Notes under the pieces: model-generated
The model's database searches: none
Told to the model about the DNA's origin: nothing
The model's input: only the letters and a program-made list of their open reading frames with translations
Assembly: GCF_005405405.1 (NCBI RefSeq)
Contig: NZ_BJDZ01000031.1
Coordinates: 1 to 34,194 of the forward strand
Direction: 5' to 3'
DNA: 34,194 nucleotides
Origin: Lactiplantibacillus plajomi
GTDB lineage: Bacteria; Bacillota; Bacilli; Lactobacillales; Lactobacillaceae
Shown here: one piece after another, positions 16,060-23,375 of the stretch
How positions within the stretch are numbered: position 1 is the first letter of the stretch
Layout: every line of letters starts with the position of its first letter
Translations under genes and position numbers: made by a program

Positions 16060-18231
16060 ATGGATGAACAAATTATCGCGTTAGTTGATCGTCAATTGAC
16101 GCAGTACCAACCAAAACAGATTAAAGCCGTCCTGGATTTAATGGCGGATGGCAATACGGTCCCGTTTATTGCACGTTACCGTAAGGAGCGAACCGGCGAC
16201 TTGGATGAAGTGGCGATTCGCGATATTAAGGCGAACTATGACCGCTTAGCCGCGTTGCAGGGGCGTAAAGCCGACGTCATTAAGTTAATCGATGAACAGC
16301 ATCAGTTGACGCCGGCCTTAACGAAAGCCATCAACGCAGCTGAAAAGTTGCAGGACGTTGAAGATTTATATTTACCGTATAAGCAAAAGCGCCGAACTAA
16401 GGCAACGATTGCCAAGGACGCGGGACTAGAACCGCTAGCAGCTTGGCTGCTGCGGTTTCCAGCCACTGGGATTCAGGCTAAGGCACAGACGTTCGTTAAT
16501 CCGGACCATGACGTGAACGACGCGGCCGCTGCGCTCGCCGGTGCCCACGAAATTTTGGCGGAAGCCTTTGGGGATAACGCCCAGTTACGAAATTGGGTGC
16601 GCCAGACGACCCACGACCGCGGGCGGCTAGTTGCGACGGTCAAGCCGAAGGGCAAGTCGTTGGACGAACAGGGCGTTTACCAACAATACTACGAGTTCAG
16701 TAGCCCGATTAACCGGTTGGCATCCTACCAAGTGTTGGCGCTTAATCGGGGCGAAAAGGCCAAGGTGTTGCGGGTCGCCATTGAAGTTGACCGGGCGCTT
16801 ATCGACCGTTACTGTCACTTCCGGTTTATTGGCCAGCACCGCGGCCCGGCCGCTGACCTGATCGAAGCGGCGTATCAGGATGCTTACAAGCGTTTTGTGG
16901 CTCCGGCCATTGAACGTGAGCTACGCAATGATTTAACGGCGCGGGCCGATAGCCGTGCCATTGCGGTTTTCGGGGACAACCTCTACCACCTGTTAATGCA
17001 GGCACCGTTGAAGGGGCGGGTCGTTCTCGGTTTTGACCCCGCCTACCGGACCGGCTGTAAGCTCGCCGTGATGGATGCCAACGGGAAGTTTTTAGATAAG
17101 TTAGTGATTTATCCGCATAAGCCGGCCCCCCAGGCAAAACGCCAGGCCGCCGCGGGTGAATTTAAAGCGTTTATCGAAAAATACCACGTTGAAATGATTG
17201 CGATCGGTAACGGGACCGCTTCACGGGAATCCGAAGAGTTCGTTGCCGGGGTCCTCAAAACGCTGACGCGCCCGGTTTATTACGTTATCGTCAACGAGGC
17301 CGGCGCGTCGGTTTATTCAGCCAGCGCCAAGGCCCGCCAAGAATTTCCGGAACTCCACGTTGAGCAACGCAGCGCCATCAGTATTGGGCGCCGGTTGCAG
17401 GACCCGTTGGCGGAACTGATCAAAATCGACCCGCAGTCGGTCGGGGTCGGTCAGTACCAACACGACTTACCGCAAAAAGAATTGGGGGCGCAGCTGGATA
17501 CGGTGATCGAAACGGCCGTTAACCAGGTCGGTATCAACCTCAATACGGCGAGTTCGGAACTGTTAACCCACATCTCGGGGTTGTCGCAAACGATTGCGAA
17601 TAACGTGGTCGCGTACCGGGATGCCAACGGGCAGTTTACCAGCCGGCCACAATTAAAGAAGGTTGCCCGGCTCGGACCGAAAGCCTACGAACAGTCGGTT
17701 GGCTTTCTGCGGATTATTGACGGCACCAACGTGCTAGATAATACCGATATTCATCCGGAAAGTTATCCGGCGGCTAAGCAGTTGCTGACCGCGGCCGGGT
17801 TGAAATTAAGTGACGTTGGCACCGCGACGGCGCAACGGTTGAACCAACTCGATTTGGACCAACTTGCCGAAACGACCGGCGTGGGCGCGTTAACGCTCAA
17901 GGATATCGTGACGAGTCTTCAAAAGCCGGGGCGGGATGCCCGTGATACCATGCCAACGCCGATACTCCGCCAAGACGTCTTAAAGGTCAGTGATTTAAAG
18001 GCCGGTATGCAACTTCAGGGGACCGTCCGCAACGTCGTCGATTTCGGTGCCTTTGTCGACATCGGGGTGAAACAGGACGGCCTGGTGCACATCTCTAAAA
18101 TGAGCCACCGGCGGGTTAACGATCCCCACCAAGTCGTGGCGGTCGGTGATATCGTCACCGTCTGGGTCGAAGCGGTTGACGAACAGCGGCAACGGATCGC
18201 CCTGACGATGGTCGAACCAAGTGATGACTGA
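16060..18231 (+). CDS. tex: Tex-family RNA-binding transcription accessory protein
   Basis: A 723-residue cytoplasmic nucleic-acid-binding protein. The N-terminal helical Tex block contains NTVPFIARYRKERTGDLDE. It is followed by the YqgF/RNase H-like domain from about 323 (VLGFDPAYRTGCKLAVMD), helix-hairpin-helix repeats near 490-550 (VGINLNTASSELLTHISGLS) and a C-terminal S1 domain from about 645 (GTVRNVVDFGAFVDIG). All are in the standard Tex order. GGGTGA just before it favours ATG 16060 over ATG 16048, whose upstream site is too close. A TATAAT at 16021-16026 may be its -10. The sprT gene overlaps its stop by 8 bases, so the pair is translationally coupled. Its role in the cell is only loosely defined. 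Confidence 0.95.
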   Translation: MDEQIIALVDRQLTQYQPKQIKAVLDLMADGNTVPFIARYRKERTGDLDEVAIRDIKANYDRLAALQGRKADVIKLIDEQHQLTPALTKAINAAEKLQDVEDLYLPYKQKRRTKATIAKDAGLEPLAAWLLRFPATGIQAKAQTFVNPDHDVNDAAAALAGAHEILAEAFGDNAQLRNWVRQTTHDRGRLVATVKPKGKSLDEQGVYQQYYEFSSPINRLASYQVLALNRGEKAKVLRVAIEVDRALIDRYCHFRFIGQHRGPAADLIEAAYQDAYKRFVAPAIERELRNDLTARADSRAIAVFGDNLYHLLMQAPLKGRVVLGFDPAYRTGCKLAVMDANGKFLDKLVIYPHKPAPQAKRQAAAGEFKAFIEKYHVEMIAIGNGTASRESEEFVAGVLKTLTRPVYYVIVNEAGASVYSASAKARQEFPELHVEQRSAISIGRRLQDPLAELIKIDPQSVGVGQYQHDLPQKELGAQLDTVIETAVNQVGINLNTASSELLTHISGLSQTIANNVVAYRDANGQFTSRPQLKKVARLGPKAYEQSVGFLRIIDGTNVLDNTDIHPESYPAAKQLLTAAGLKLSDVGTATAQRLNQLDLDQLAETTGVGALTLKDIVTSLQKPGRDARDTMPTPILRQDVLKVSDLKAGMQLQGTVRNVVDFGAFVDIGVKQDGLVHISKMSHRRVNDPHQVVAVGDIVTVWVEAVDEQRQRIALTMVEPSDD

Positions 18232-18670
18232 CGCAGAACTCCAACGGTTGGTCGAGCAAATTTCACTGACGGCGTTTCAGCGGCCGTTCAAGCACCGCGC
18301 GACCTTTAACCACCGGCTGCGTAGTAGTGGTGGCCGCTACTTACTAGCAAGTCACGACATTCAACTCAACCCGAAAATGCTAACGGATTTTGACCGGGCG
18401 ACTCTAGTTGGCGTCATCAAGCACGAACTGTGCCACTACCACCTGCACTTGACCGGCCGGGGCTATCAGCACCGTAATTCGGATTTTAAACGGTTACTGG
18501 CCGCGGTGGGCGGCTCACGGTTTGCGCCGGCCCCCAAACAGCCGCGGGTAACCGCGCAGCGTTATGTTTATCAATGTCAACGCTGTGGTCAGCTTTACCG
18601 ACGAAAGCGGCGGATGAATCCAGCTCGGTACCGCTGCGGCCGCTGTCGGGGGCCCATCAAATTAGTTTGA
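18224..18670 (+). CDS. sprT: SprT-like zinc metalloprotease-fold protein
   Basis: A 148-residue protein with the SprT zinc motif HELCH at residues 67-71. A further HLH and the C-terminal zinc ribbon with two CxxC pairs (CQRCG and CGRC) follow. The domain order and length match the small Firmicutes SprT-like proteins. Its cellular substrate is unknown in bacteria. Eukaryotic Spartan relatives cut DNA-protein crosslinks, but that role is not proven here. The ATG overlaps the tex stop (ATGACTGA). An in-frame GTG lies one codon upstream. Homoserine dehydrogenase follows with its own promoter. Confidence 0.88.
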   Translation: MTDAELQRLVEQISLTAFQRPFKHRATFNHRLRSSGGRYLLASHDIQLNPKMLTDFDRATLVGVIKHELCHYHLHLTGRGYQHRNSDFKRLLAAVGGSRFAPAPKQPRVTAQRYVYQCQRCGQLYRRKRRMNPARYRCGRCRGPIKLV

Positions 18671-18676
18671 AAAGGA

Positions 18677-18705
18677 TTGCTTAACGGTCGGGGTTCCGAT
18701 AGAAT
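18677..18705 (+). promoter_or_regulatory. Promoter of hom-thrB
   Basis: TTGCTT at 18677-18682 and TAGAAT at 18700-18705 have a 17-bp spacer. There is no room or motif for a T-box or other riboswitch in the 35-base leader. Confidence 0.7.
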
Positions 18706-18739
18706 GGGCTTAACTATTAAAAATAATGGAGGGTTTACG

Positions 18740-20026
18740 ATGAAAACGATTAAAATTGGGATCGTCGGACTGGGAACAGTCGGTAACGGCGTGGTTAAAA
18801 TGTTGCAAGCGCACCAAGAAAAGATCTCAGAAATCACCGGTCGCAAGTTGGAACTCGCTTGCGTCGTGGTTCATAATCTAAAGAAACACGAAAACGTTGA
18901 CTTGGGAGACGTGCAACTGACCGACCAAATTGAGACGTTGATATCCGACCCAACAATTCAAATTATGGTCGAAGTGATGGGCTCGATCCATCCCGCCAAG
19001 GAATACATTACCCAGGCCTTGCAAGCGGGTAAGCACGTGGTTACGGCGAACAAGGACTTAATCGCGCAGTACGGTCGTGAGTTAGTGCAAATTGCGCGTG
19101 AAAATCACCGCGACCTCTTTTATGAAGCCAGCGTTGCGGGCGGAATCCCGATTTTGCGAACCATCGATAATAGCTTCGCCGCCGATAAGATTCAGCGGGT
19201 AATGGGGATCGTCAACGGAACAACGAACTACATTATGACCCAGATGCTGACCAAGCACTGGACGTACGAACAGGCGCTAAGCTCTGCGCAGGATTTAGGT
19301 TTTGCTGAAAGTGACCCGACCAACGACGTCGAGGGACTGGACGCCGCTTACAAGATGATTATTCTGACCCAGTTTGCCTTCGGGATGAGCTTATCGATGG
19401 ACCACGTCCAGGTGCAGGGGATTTCCCACATTAGTGCCGAAGACATTAACGAGGCTCACCAGTTAGGCTATACCATTAAATTATTGGGGATTGCGGAAGA
19501 AATTGACGACCGGATCGCCGTTTCGGTGGGACCGGTCCTCGTTTCTGACCAGCACCCACTCGCAACCGTGCAAAACGAAAATAACGCCGTCATGGTGACC
19601 GGGACGGCCGTGGGTAACACGATGTTTTACGGTCCGGGTGCCGGTGAGCTCCCAACCGCTAACAGTGTGCTGAGTGACATTACCACCGTGGCGAAAAATA
19701 TTGCCCTGGATACGACTGGCAATACGTTTAATTCGTACCGTCAGGATACCGTTCTAGCAACGCCGCACGACGTCGTTTACCCGCACTTCATTGCGTTACG
19801 GATGCGCGACGTTCCCGGGATGATGATGAAGCTGACGGCCATTATGACGAAGGCCGAAGTCTCGTTTAGCCGGATTATTCAAAATCAACTGAGTGACGGC
19901 AACGCCCGCGTGGTGATCATCACCCACGAAATGAATGATCAACAGTTAGCGGACATTACCGCCGCCATTGCGGATCAGGATAATATGCAGCTGTTAGCAA
20001 GTTACAAAGTTTTAAAGAATGCGTAG
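18740..20026 (+). CDS. hom: Homoserine dehydrogenase
   Basis: The 428-residue enzyme reduces aspartate semialdehyde to homoserine with NAD(P)H, at the branch to threonine and methionine. It has a Rossmann start (IGIVGLGTVGNG), the VVTANKDLIA block, the catalytic-domain segment YEASVAGGIPILRTI and a Hom signature around GFAESDPTNDVEGLDAAYK. A C-terminal ACT domain from about 350 (IALRMRDVPGMMMKLTAIM) suggests feedback control, by family usually threonine. GGAGGG lies 6 bases before ATG 18740. thrB follows after 9 bases. thrC is not seen in the window. Confidence 0.95.
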   Translation: MKTIKIGIVGLGTVGNGVVKMLQAHQEKISEITGRKLELACVVVHNLKKHENVDLGDVQLTDQIETLISDPTIQIMVEVMGSIHPAKEYITQALQAGKHVVTANKDLIAQYGRELVQIARENHRDLFYEASVAGGIPILRTIDNSFAADKIQRVMGIVNGTTNYIMTQMLTKHWTYEQALSSAQDLGFAESDPTNDVEGLDAAYKMIILTQFAFGMSLSMDHVQVQGISHISAEDINEAHQLGYTIKLLGIAEEIDDRIAVSVGPVLVSDQHPLATVQNENNAVMVTGTAVGNTMFYGPGAGELPTANSVLSDITTVAKNIALDTTGNTFNSYRQDTVLATPHDVVYPHFIALRMRDVPGMMMKLTAIMTKAEVSFSRIIQNQLSDGNARVVIITHEMNDQQLADITAAIADQDNMQLLASYKVLKNA

Positions 20027-20035
20027 GTGCCAGCA

Positions 20036-20911
20036 ATGTTAAGCATTTCAGTTCCAGCGACGTCGGCGAACTTGGGCCCCGGATTTGATTCAATCGGGAT
20101 CGCGGTCGACATGCAGTTGACGTTGCAAGTCATCGCGCCCAGTACGCACTGGCAGATCGACCACCCCTTTGGTGACGAAGTGCCACATGACGAGCGCAAT
20201 TTGATTATTAAAACGGCGTTGGCGTTAGCGCCAACGCTCGCCCCGCACCATTTGCAGATGGCCTCACCGATTCCGCTGGCCCGCGGGCTGGGCAGTAGTT
20301 CGACCGCGATCGTAGCCGGTCTGGTGCTGGCTAACGAGTTAAGTGGGCAAGGGCGGTCGTTAGACGACTTATTGGCGGTAGCGACCCGGATGGAAGGCCA
20401 CCCCGATAACGTGGCGCCAGCGCTCTTCGGTGGCCTGGTAGTTGCCACTTACGTTCAAGAGCGGGTTCACGCGGTTAAATTACCGTTGCCGAACCTGTTC
20501 GCCAGCATTTACGTCCCGAACGAAGAGCTGCTCACGGCGGCCAGCCGCGACGCGCTTCCCGCCCAGTTGCCGTTCAAGCAGGCGGTAGCGGGTAGCAGTA
20601 TTGCGAATACGCTAGTTGCGGCGTTAGCCACCCAGGATTGGGCGACGGCGCTACCGCTACTAGAAGCCGACCAGTTCCACGAACAGTACCGGGCTAAGCT
20701 GGTCCCGGCGTTAGCGACGATTCGCAAGGTGGCCCACCAAATGGGCATCGTGGGGACCTACCTCAGTGGCGCCGGGCCGACCGTCTTGACCCTCGGTGAT
20801 TACGGGCAGCTAAACGAATTACAACAGCAATTACGTCAGGAACCAACTTTAACTGGCCAGTTACACCTGTTACCGGTCGACGCAACCGGCGTAAAAGTTC
20901 AGAAATCTTAA
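20036..20911 (+). CDS. thrB: Homoserine kinase (GHMP family)
   Basis: A 291-residue cytoplasmic enzyme that phosphorylates homoserine for threonine synthesis. It has the N-terminal PATSANLGPGFDSIG block and the GHMP ATP loop PLARGLGSSSTA at about 81-92. The MEGHPDNVAPALFGG block and the C-terminal GAGPT motif follow. TAGGTG overlapping the hom stop supports ATG 20036; the in-frame GTG at 20027 lies inside that ribosome site. The pair hom-thrB is an operon with tight spacing. Threonine synthase must be elsewhere if the pathway is complete. Confidence 0.95.
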   Translation: MLSISVPATSANLGPGFDSIGIAVDMQLTLQVIAPSTHWQIDHPFGDEVPHDERNLIIKTALALAPTLAPHHLQMASPIPLARGLGSSSTAIVAGLVLANELSGQGRSLDDLLAVATRMEGHPDNVAPALFGGLVVATYVQERVHAVKLPLPNLFASIYVPNEELLTAASRDALPAQLPFKQAVAGSSIANTLVAALATQDWATALPLLEADQFHEQYRAKLVPALATIRKVAHQMGIVGTYLSGAGPTVLTLGDYGQLNELQQQLRQEPTLTGQLHLLPVDATGVKVQKS

Positions 20912-20918
20912 ATTAGGG

Positions 20919-20960
20919 TTGTCAGACTCACAAAATTTTGTTATGATATTTTTTGTGAGT
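20919..20960 (+). promoter_or_regulatory. tRNA-Leu promoter inside a 10-bp inverted repeat
   Basis: TTGTCA at 20919-20924 and TATGAT at 20942-20947 are separated by 17 bp. A perfect inverted repeat, ACTCACAAAA at 20926-20935 and TTTTGTGAGT at 20951-20960, brackets the -10 box. It has no T-run after it on the plus strand, so it is a poor terminator for thrB. Confidence 0.7.
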
Positions 20961-20966
20961 TGTGAT

Positions 20967-21051
20967 GCGGCCATGGCGGAATTGGCAGACGCGCAAGATT
21001 AAGGATCTTGTCGGGGTTAACCCGGTGGAAGTTCGAATCTTCTTGGCCGCA
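20967..21051 (+). tRNA. tRNA-Leu (AAG)
   Basis: An 85-base class II tRNA with acceptor arms 20967-20973 and 21044-21050, a long variable arm and the T arm AGTTCGAATCT. The anticodon stem CAAGA/TCTTG frames the loop TTAAGGA, so the anticodon is AAG at 21001-21003. Such A34 leucine tRNAs are uncommon in bacteria but occur in lactobacilli. Confidence 0.95.
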
Positions 21052-21064
21052 CTAAATGAACATT

Positions 21065-21102
21065 AACGTCTCAAAACGATTATCGTTTTGGGACGTTTTT
21101 TT
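21065..21102 (+). terminator. Terminator after tRNA-Leu
   Basis: A 14-bp stem, AACGTCTCAAAACGA with TCGTTTTGGGACGTT (one T-G pair), is followed by TTTTTTT. Confidence 0.9.
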
Positions 21103-21118
21103 GTGCTTGGCAACCGGT

Positions 21119-21144
21119 GAGGCTGTGACAGTAGTCACAGCCTC
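21119..21144. repeat. Perfect 11-bp hairpin GAGGCTGTGAC/GTCACAGCCTC
   Basis: The arms are 21119-21129 and 21134-21144 with loop AGTA. The same 11 bases GAGGCTGTGAC recur at 34096-34106 at the edge of a likely insertion sequence. It may be a remnant of two mobile-element ends. Confidence 0.7.
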
Positions 21145-21174
21145 TTGTGTGTCTCCGAATATTGATAGCTAAAA

Positions 21175-21297
21175 CGTGCGCCAAAAGTCAGTTGGCTCCG
21201 CTTAACCCCGTAGGTCCAACAATCCAAGCCCAGGATTATTTGCCCTACGCCGTTAATGCTCACCAACTAACCGACTTTTGGCACACGCTCGTTTTTT
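21175..21297 (+). repeat. Long imperfect inverted repeat ending in T7: structured RNA or terminator element
   Basis: The left arm 21175-21195 (CGTGCGCCAAAAGTC...) pairs with the right arm 21263-21287 with few mismatches. Nested short stems inside are CGTAGG with CCTACG and AATCC with GGATT. CTCG and T7 follow the right arm, as in an intrinsic terminator. A related stretch in opposite orientation lies at 34031-34106. It could be a small RNA of about 120 bases or a mobile repeat carrying a terminator. No convincing promoter was found for it. Confidence 0.5.
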
Positions 21298-21302
21298 TGT
21301 GC

Positions 21303-21355
21303 TTGGCAAACGGTGGCGGTGGCAGTATACTAAGGATGTAATATATATATTACAT
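21303..21355 (+). promoter_or_regulatory. Promoter and 20-bp palindromic operator of the XRE gene
   Basis: TTGGCA at 21303-21308 and TATACT at 21326-21331 are separated by 17 bp. Just downstream lies a perfect 20-bp palindrome at 21336-21355, with half-site ATGTAATATA. It covers the expected transcription start. Binding there by the encoded regulator would repress its own gene. Confidence 0.8.
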
Positions 21356-21371
21356 TGCGGGAGGAATCAAC

Positions 21372-21575
21372 GTGCAGAATAACGTCCGTGCCTTGCGGGT
21401 CGCCGCGCACCTATCACAAGTCGAACTCGCAAGTGCGGCCGGCATTACCCGCCAAACGCTGAGCCTGATCGAGAAGGGTGCGTACAACCCGTCACTAAAG
21501 TTATGTTTGAATATTTGCTACCGTTTGGGTCAAACGCTGGACCAGGTCTTTTGGGTCGCACCGGGTGACCAGTAA
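21372..21575 (+). CDS. Small XRE-family transcriptional regulator
   Basis: A 67-residue protein made of one Cro/C1 helix-turn-helix (LRVAAHLSQVELASAAGITR then QTLSLIEKG), close in size to the YgzD/YozG type. It has no effector domain. GGGAGG lies 7 bases before the GTG start, which is convincing. The palindrome just upstream suggests self-repression. The membrane protein gene begins 10 bases after its stop. In this two-gene layout the membrane partner may control the regulator, but that is inference. Confidence 0.85.
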   Translation: MQNNVRALRVAAHLSQVELASAAGITRQTLSLIEKGAYNPSLKLCLNICYRLGQTLDQVFWVAPGDQ

Positions 21576-21585
21576 GGAGATTATG

Positions 21586-22017
21586 ATGAAAAAAATTAAG
21601 GATGAACGGTTGATTATTCGGAACCTAAAAAATATCCGGCTAAGTTTCATTATTGAAAACGGCGCACTCTTAGCGGTTTTAGGTTGGCAGCTTGGTCAGG
21701 GGCAAGCCTGGTCGCGAGTGGTTAGTTATCAGAATCCGTTGTTTAGTATTTTCATGTTAGCGGCCGTCAGCCTAACGCTATTATCACTGAACGTCAGTGT
21801 TCCGATGGAAGATAAGCCGCGGGCCAGCTGGGGTCAGCTGGTTTGGCACGGCTTAATTTGTTGGGTGATCGCCTGGTTATTCTGCTGGGGTCTACTACGG
21901 GTGAATCCGTTAGCGGCGGTGGGGTTAGCCCTCATCTTTACCGTGATTTTTAGTGGGATCGAATTAGTCGCGAACCATTTGCGGGATCCCCACGATGACG
22001 TGACCCACCAATCTTAA
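21586..22017 (+). CDS. Small membrane protein, partner of the XRE regulator
   Basis: A 143-residue protein with four likely membrane helices: about residues 19-37, 46-68, 82-103 and 106-128. The N-terminus is basic (KKIKDERLIIRNLKNIR) and the C-terminus is acidic and His-containing (RDPHDDVTHQS). I do not recognise the family. AAGGAG at 21574-21579 is better spaced for ATG 21586 than for ATG 21583. It forms an operon with the XRE gene. Confidence 0.7.
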   Translation: MKKIKDERLIIRNLKNIRLSFIIENGALLAVLGWQLGQGQAWSRVVSYQNPLFSIFMLAAVSLTLLSLNVSVPMEDKPRASWGQLVWHGLICWVIAWLFCWGLLRVNPLAAVGLALIFTVIFSGIELVANHLRDPHDDVTHQS

Positions 22018-22049
22018 CGCTTGATCAAGCAATTTAATCAATGGTGGCC

Positions 22050-22081
22050 GGCCGACGTAACTGTTGGTCGGTTATTTTTTT
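22050..22081 (+). terminator. Terminator after the XRE-membrane protein operon
   Basis: A short stem CCGAC/GTCGG, extended by G-T pairs, is followed by ATTTTTTT. The stem is modest in strength. Confidence 0.6.
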
Positions 22082-22109
22082 GTTAAGAAGTATTGAATTG
22101 GTTAAAACG

Positions 22110-22197
22110 TTGATAGTGTTTCGTAAAATTCACTTAAAATTGATACTGTTGATACACAAATTTAACAAATTAATACTGTATCGGCGTAGTGTATCAA
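22110..22197 (+). promoter_or_regulatory. Cluster of ManR-type upstream activating sites
   Basis: Copies of one nine-base motif occur here: TTGATAGTG (22110), TTGATACTG (22140), TTGATACAC (22149), its variant GATACAGTA inverted (22174-22182), and TTGATACAC inverted as GTGTATCAA (22189-22197). They lie about 40-130 bases upstream of the sigma-54 promoter, where activators of this class bind. The same motif recurs near manR (25718) and near the IIA gene (28641). Confidence 0.7.
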
Positions 22198-22238
22198 TAT
22201 AAAAGCCTGGTAAACCGTTATTTTACCCTAGTGTATTT

Positions 22239-22254
22239 TGGCACGGAAGTTGCA
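22239..22254 (+). promoter_or_regulatory. Sigma-54 promoter of manXYZ
   Basis: TGGCACGGAAGTTGCA matches the -24/-12 consensus TGGCACG-N4-TTGCA, with the GG and GC pairs 10 bp apart. The leader to the manX ATG is about 105 bases. Sigma-54 (RpoN) itself is not encoded in the window. Confidence 0.92.
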
Positions 22255-22371
22255 TGTATAGTAGTGAGGGCAATTAAGGTTGCGCTTTCAGTATTATAAA
22301 ACCGTTACAGGAGATTTAAGATATTATTTATTCAGTTCAGATGACTGTAACGAAAAATAGGAGGTACAAAG

Positions 22372-23346
22372 ATGGTAAGCATTATCATTGCTAGTCACGG
22401 CGAGTTCGCTAAAGGCATTTTTCAATCTGGTTCAATGATTTTCGGCGAACAAGAAAATGTTCAACCGGTTACGTTGATGCCTAGTGAAGGCCCTGACGAC
22501 ATTAAGGCTAAGTTGGAAAAAGCGATTGCTTCTTTCGACGATCAAGAACAAGTCTTATTCTTAGTTGACCTTTGGGGCGGGACTCCGTTTAACCAAGTCA
22601 ACGGCTTGTTCGAAGCACATAAGGACAAATGGGCGATCGTTGCCGGCTTAAACTTACCAATGTTAATTGAAGCCTACGCTTCACGGCTGTCGATGAACTC
22701 AGCTCACGAAATTGCCAGTCACATTATCGAAACGGCCAAGGACGGCGTTAAGGTTCGTCCTGAAGAATTAGCACCTAAGGAAACCAAGGCTGCGGCTGCG
22801 GCCCCTGCTGCTAACAACGCCGGTCGGCCCGGTCAGATGGAATACGGCTTGGCTCGAATTGACTCCCGCTTACTGCACGGACAAGTTGCAACGGCTTGGA
22901 GCAAGACCGTTAACCCAACTCGGATCATCGTTGTTTCTGACAACGTTGCCAAGGACGAATTACGGTCAAGCATGATCAAGCAGGCCGCCCCTGCCGGTAT
23001 CAAAGCGCACGTTATCCCAATCAAGCAAATGATTAAGATTGCTAAGGATGACAAGCACTTTGGTGGTCAAAAGGTCTTAGTCTTATTCGAAACACCGGAA
23101 GATGCTTACACCGCTATTAAGGGTGGCGTGCCAATCAAGACCTTGAACATTGGGTCAATGGCCCATTCAGTTGGTAAGGTTCAACCAAACAAAGTTTTGG
23201 CCTTTAGCCAAGAAGATATCGATACCTACAAGAAGTTGGAAGACATGGGCGTTGAAATGGATGTCCGGAAAGTGCCAACTGACAGTAAGGATAATTTGGA
23301 TAATATCATGAAAAAGGCACAAAACATGTTAAACGAACAGAAATAA
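22372..23346 (+). CDS. manX: Mannose-class PTS, EIIAB component
   Basis: A 324-residue cytoplasmic phosphocarrier for glucose/mannose uptake. The IIA domain (1-130) carries the phosphorylated H9 in ASHGEFAKG. An Ala/Pro linker lies at about 134-155. The IIB domain (155-324) carries H169 in DSRLLHGQV. Phosphate passes from HPr to H9, then H169, then sugar on the IIC-IID complex. AGGAGG precedes the ATG. It is the first gene of manXYZ behind a sigma-54 promoter, as in other Lactobacillaceae and Listeria. Codon use is highly biased, which suggests strong expression. Confidence 0.96.
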   Translation: MVSIIIASHGEFAKGIFQSGSMIFGEQENVQPVTLMPSEGPDDIKAKLEKAIASFDDQEQVLFLVDLWGGTPFNQVNGLFEAHKDKWAIVAGLNLPMLIEAYASRLSMNSAHEIASHIIETAKDGVKVRPEELAPKETKAAAAAPAANNAGRPGQMEYGLARIDSRLLHGQVATAWSKTVNPTRIIVVSDNVAKDELRSSMIKQAAPAGIKAHVIPIKQMIKIAKDDKHFGGQKVLVLFETPEDAYTAIKGGVPIKTLNIGSMAHSVGKVQPNKVLAFSQEDIDTYKKLEDMGVEMDVRKVPTDSKDNLDNIMKKAQNMLNEQK

Positions 23347-23375
23347 ACTATCAGAAGAAAATGGAGGATTAAATC

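Larger units (their letters stand above)
21094..21315. repeat. 26-bp direct repeat flanking an insert of about 170 bp
   Basis: The blocks 21094-21119 and 21290-21315 share 25 of 26 bases (CGTTTTTTTGTGCTTGGCAA then CCGGTG or ACGGTG). The second copy supplies the TTGGCA -35 box of the XRE gene. In the first copy no -10 follows. The interval holds the hairpin at 21119 and the long inverted repeat at 21175-21295. This looks like a duplicated promoter region split by a repeat element. Confidence 0.7.

Noticed and set aside
21147-21341. 64-codon frame in the intergenic region before the XRE gene
   Set aside because: It has no ribosome site, runs through the long inverted repeat and the XRE promoter, and its protein is low-complexity at the end. 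The repeat explains the sequence better.
22200-22371. Catabolite-control (cre) site near the manX promoter
   Set aside because: Candidates around GGTAAACCGTTATTTTACC and AAAACCGTTACAG do not fit the cre consensus at the key CG-centred positions.
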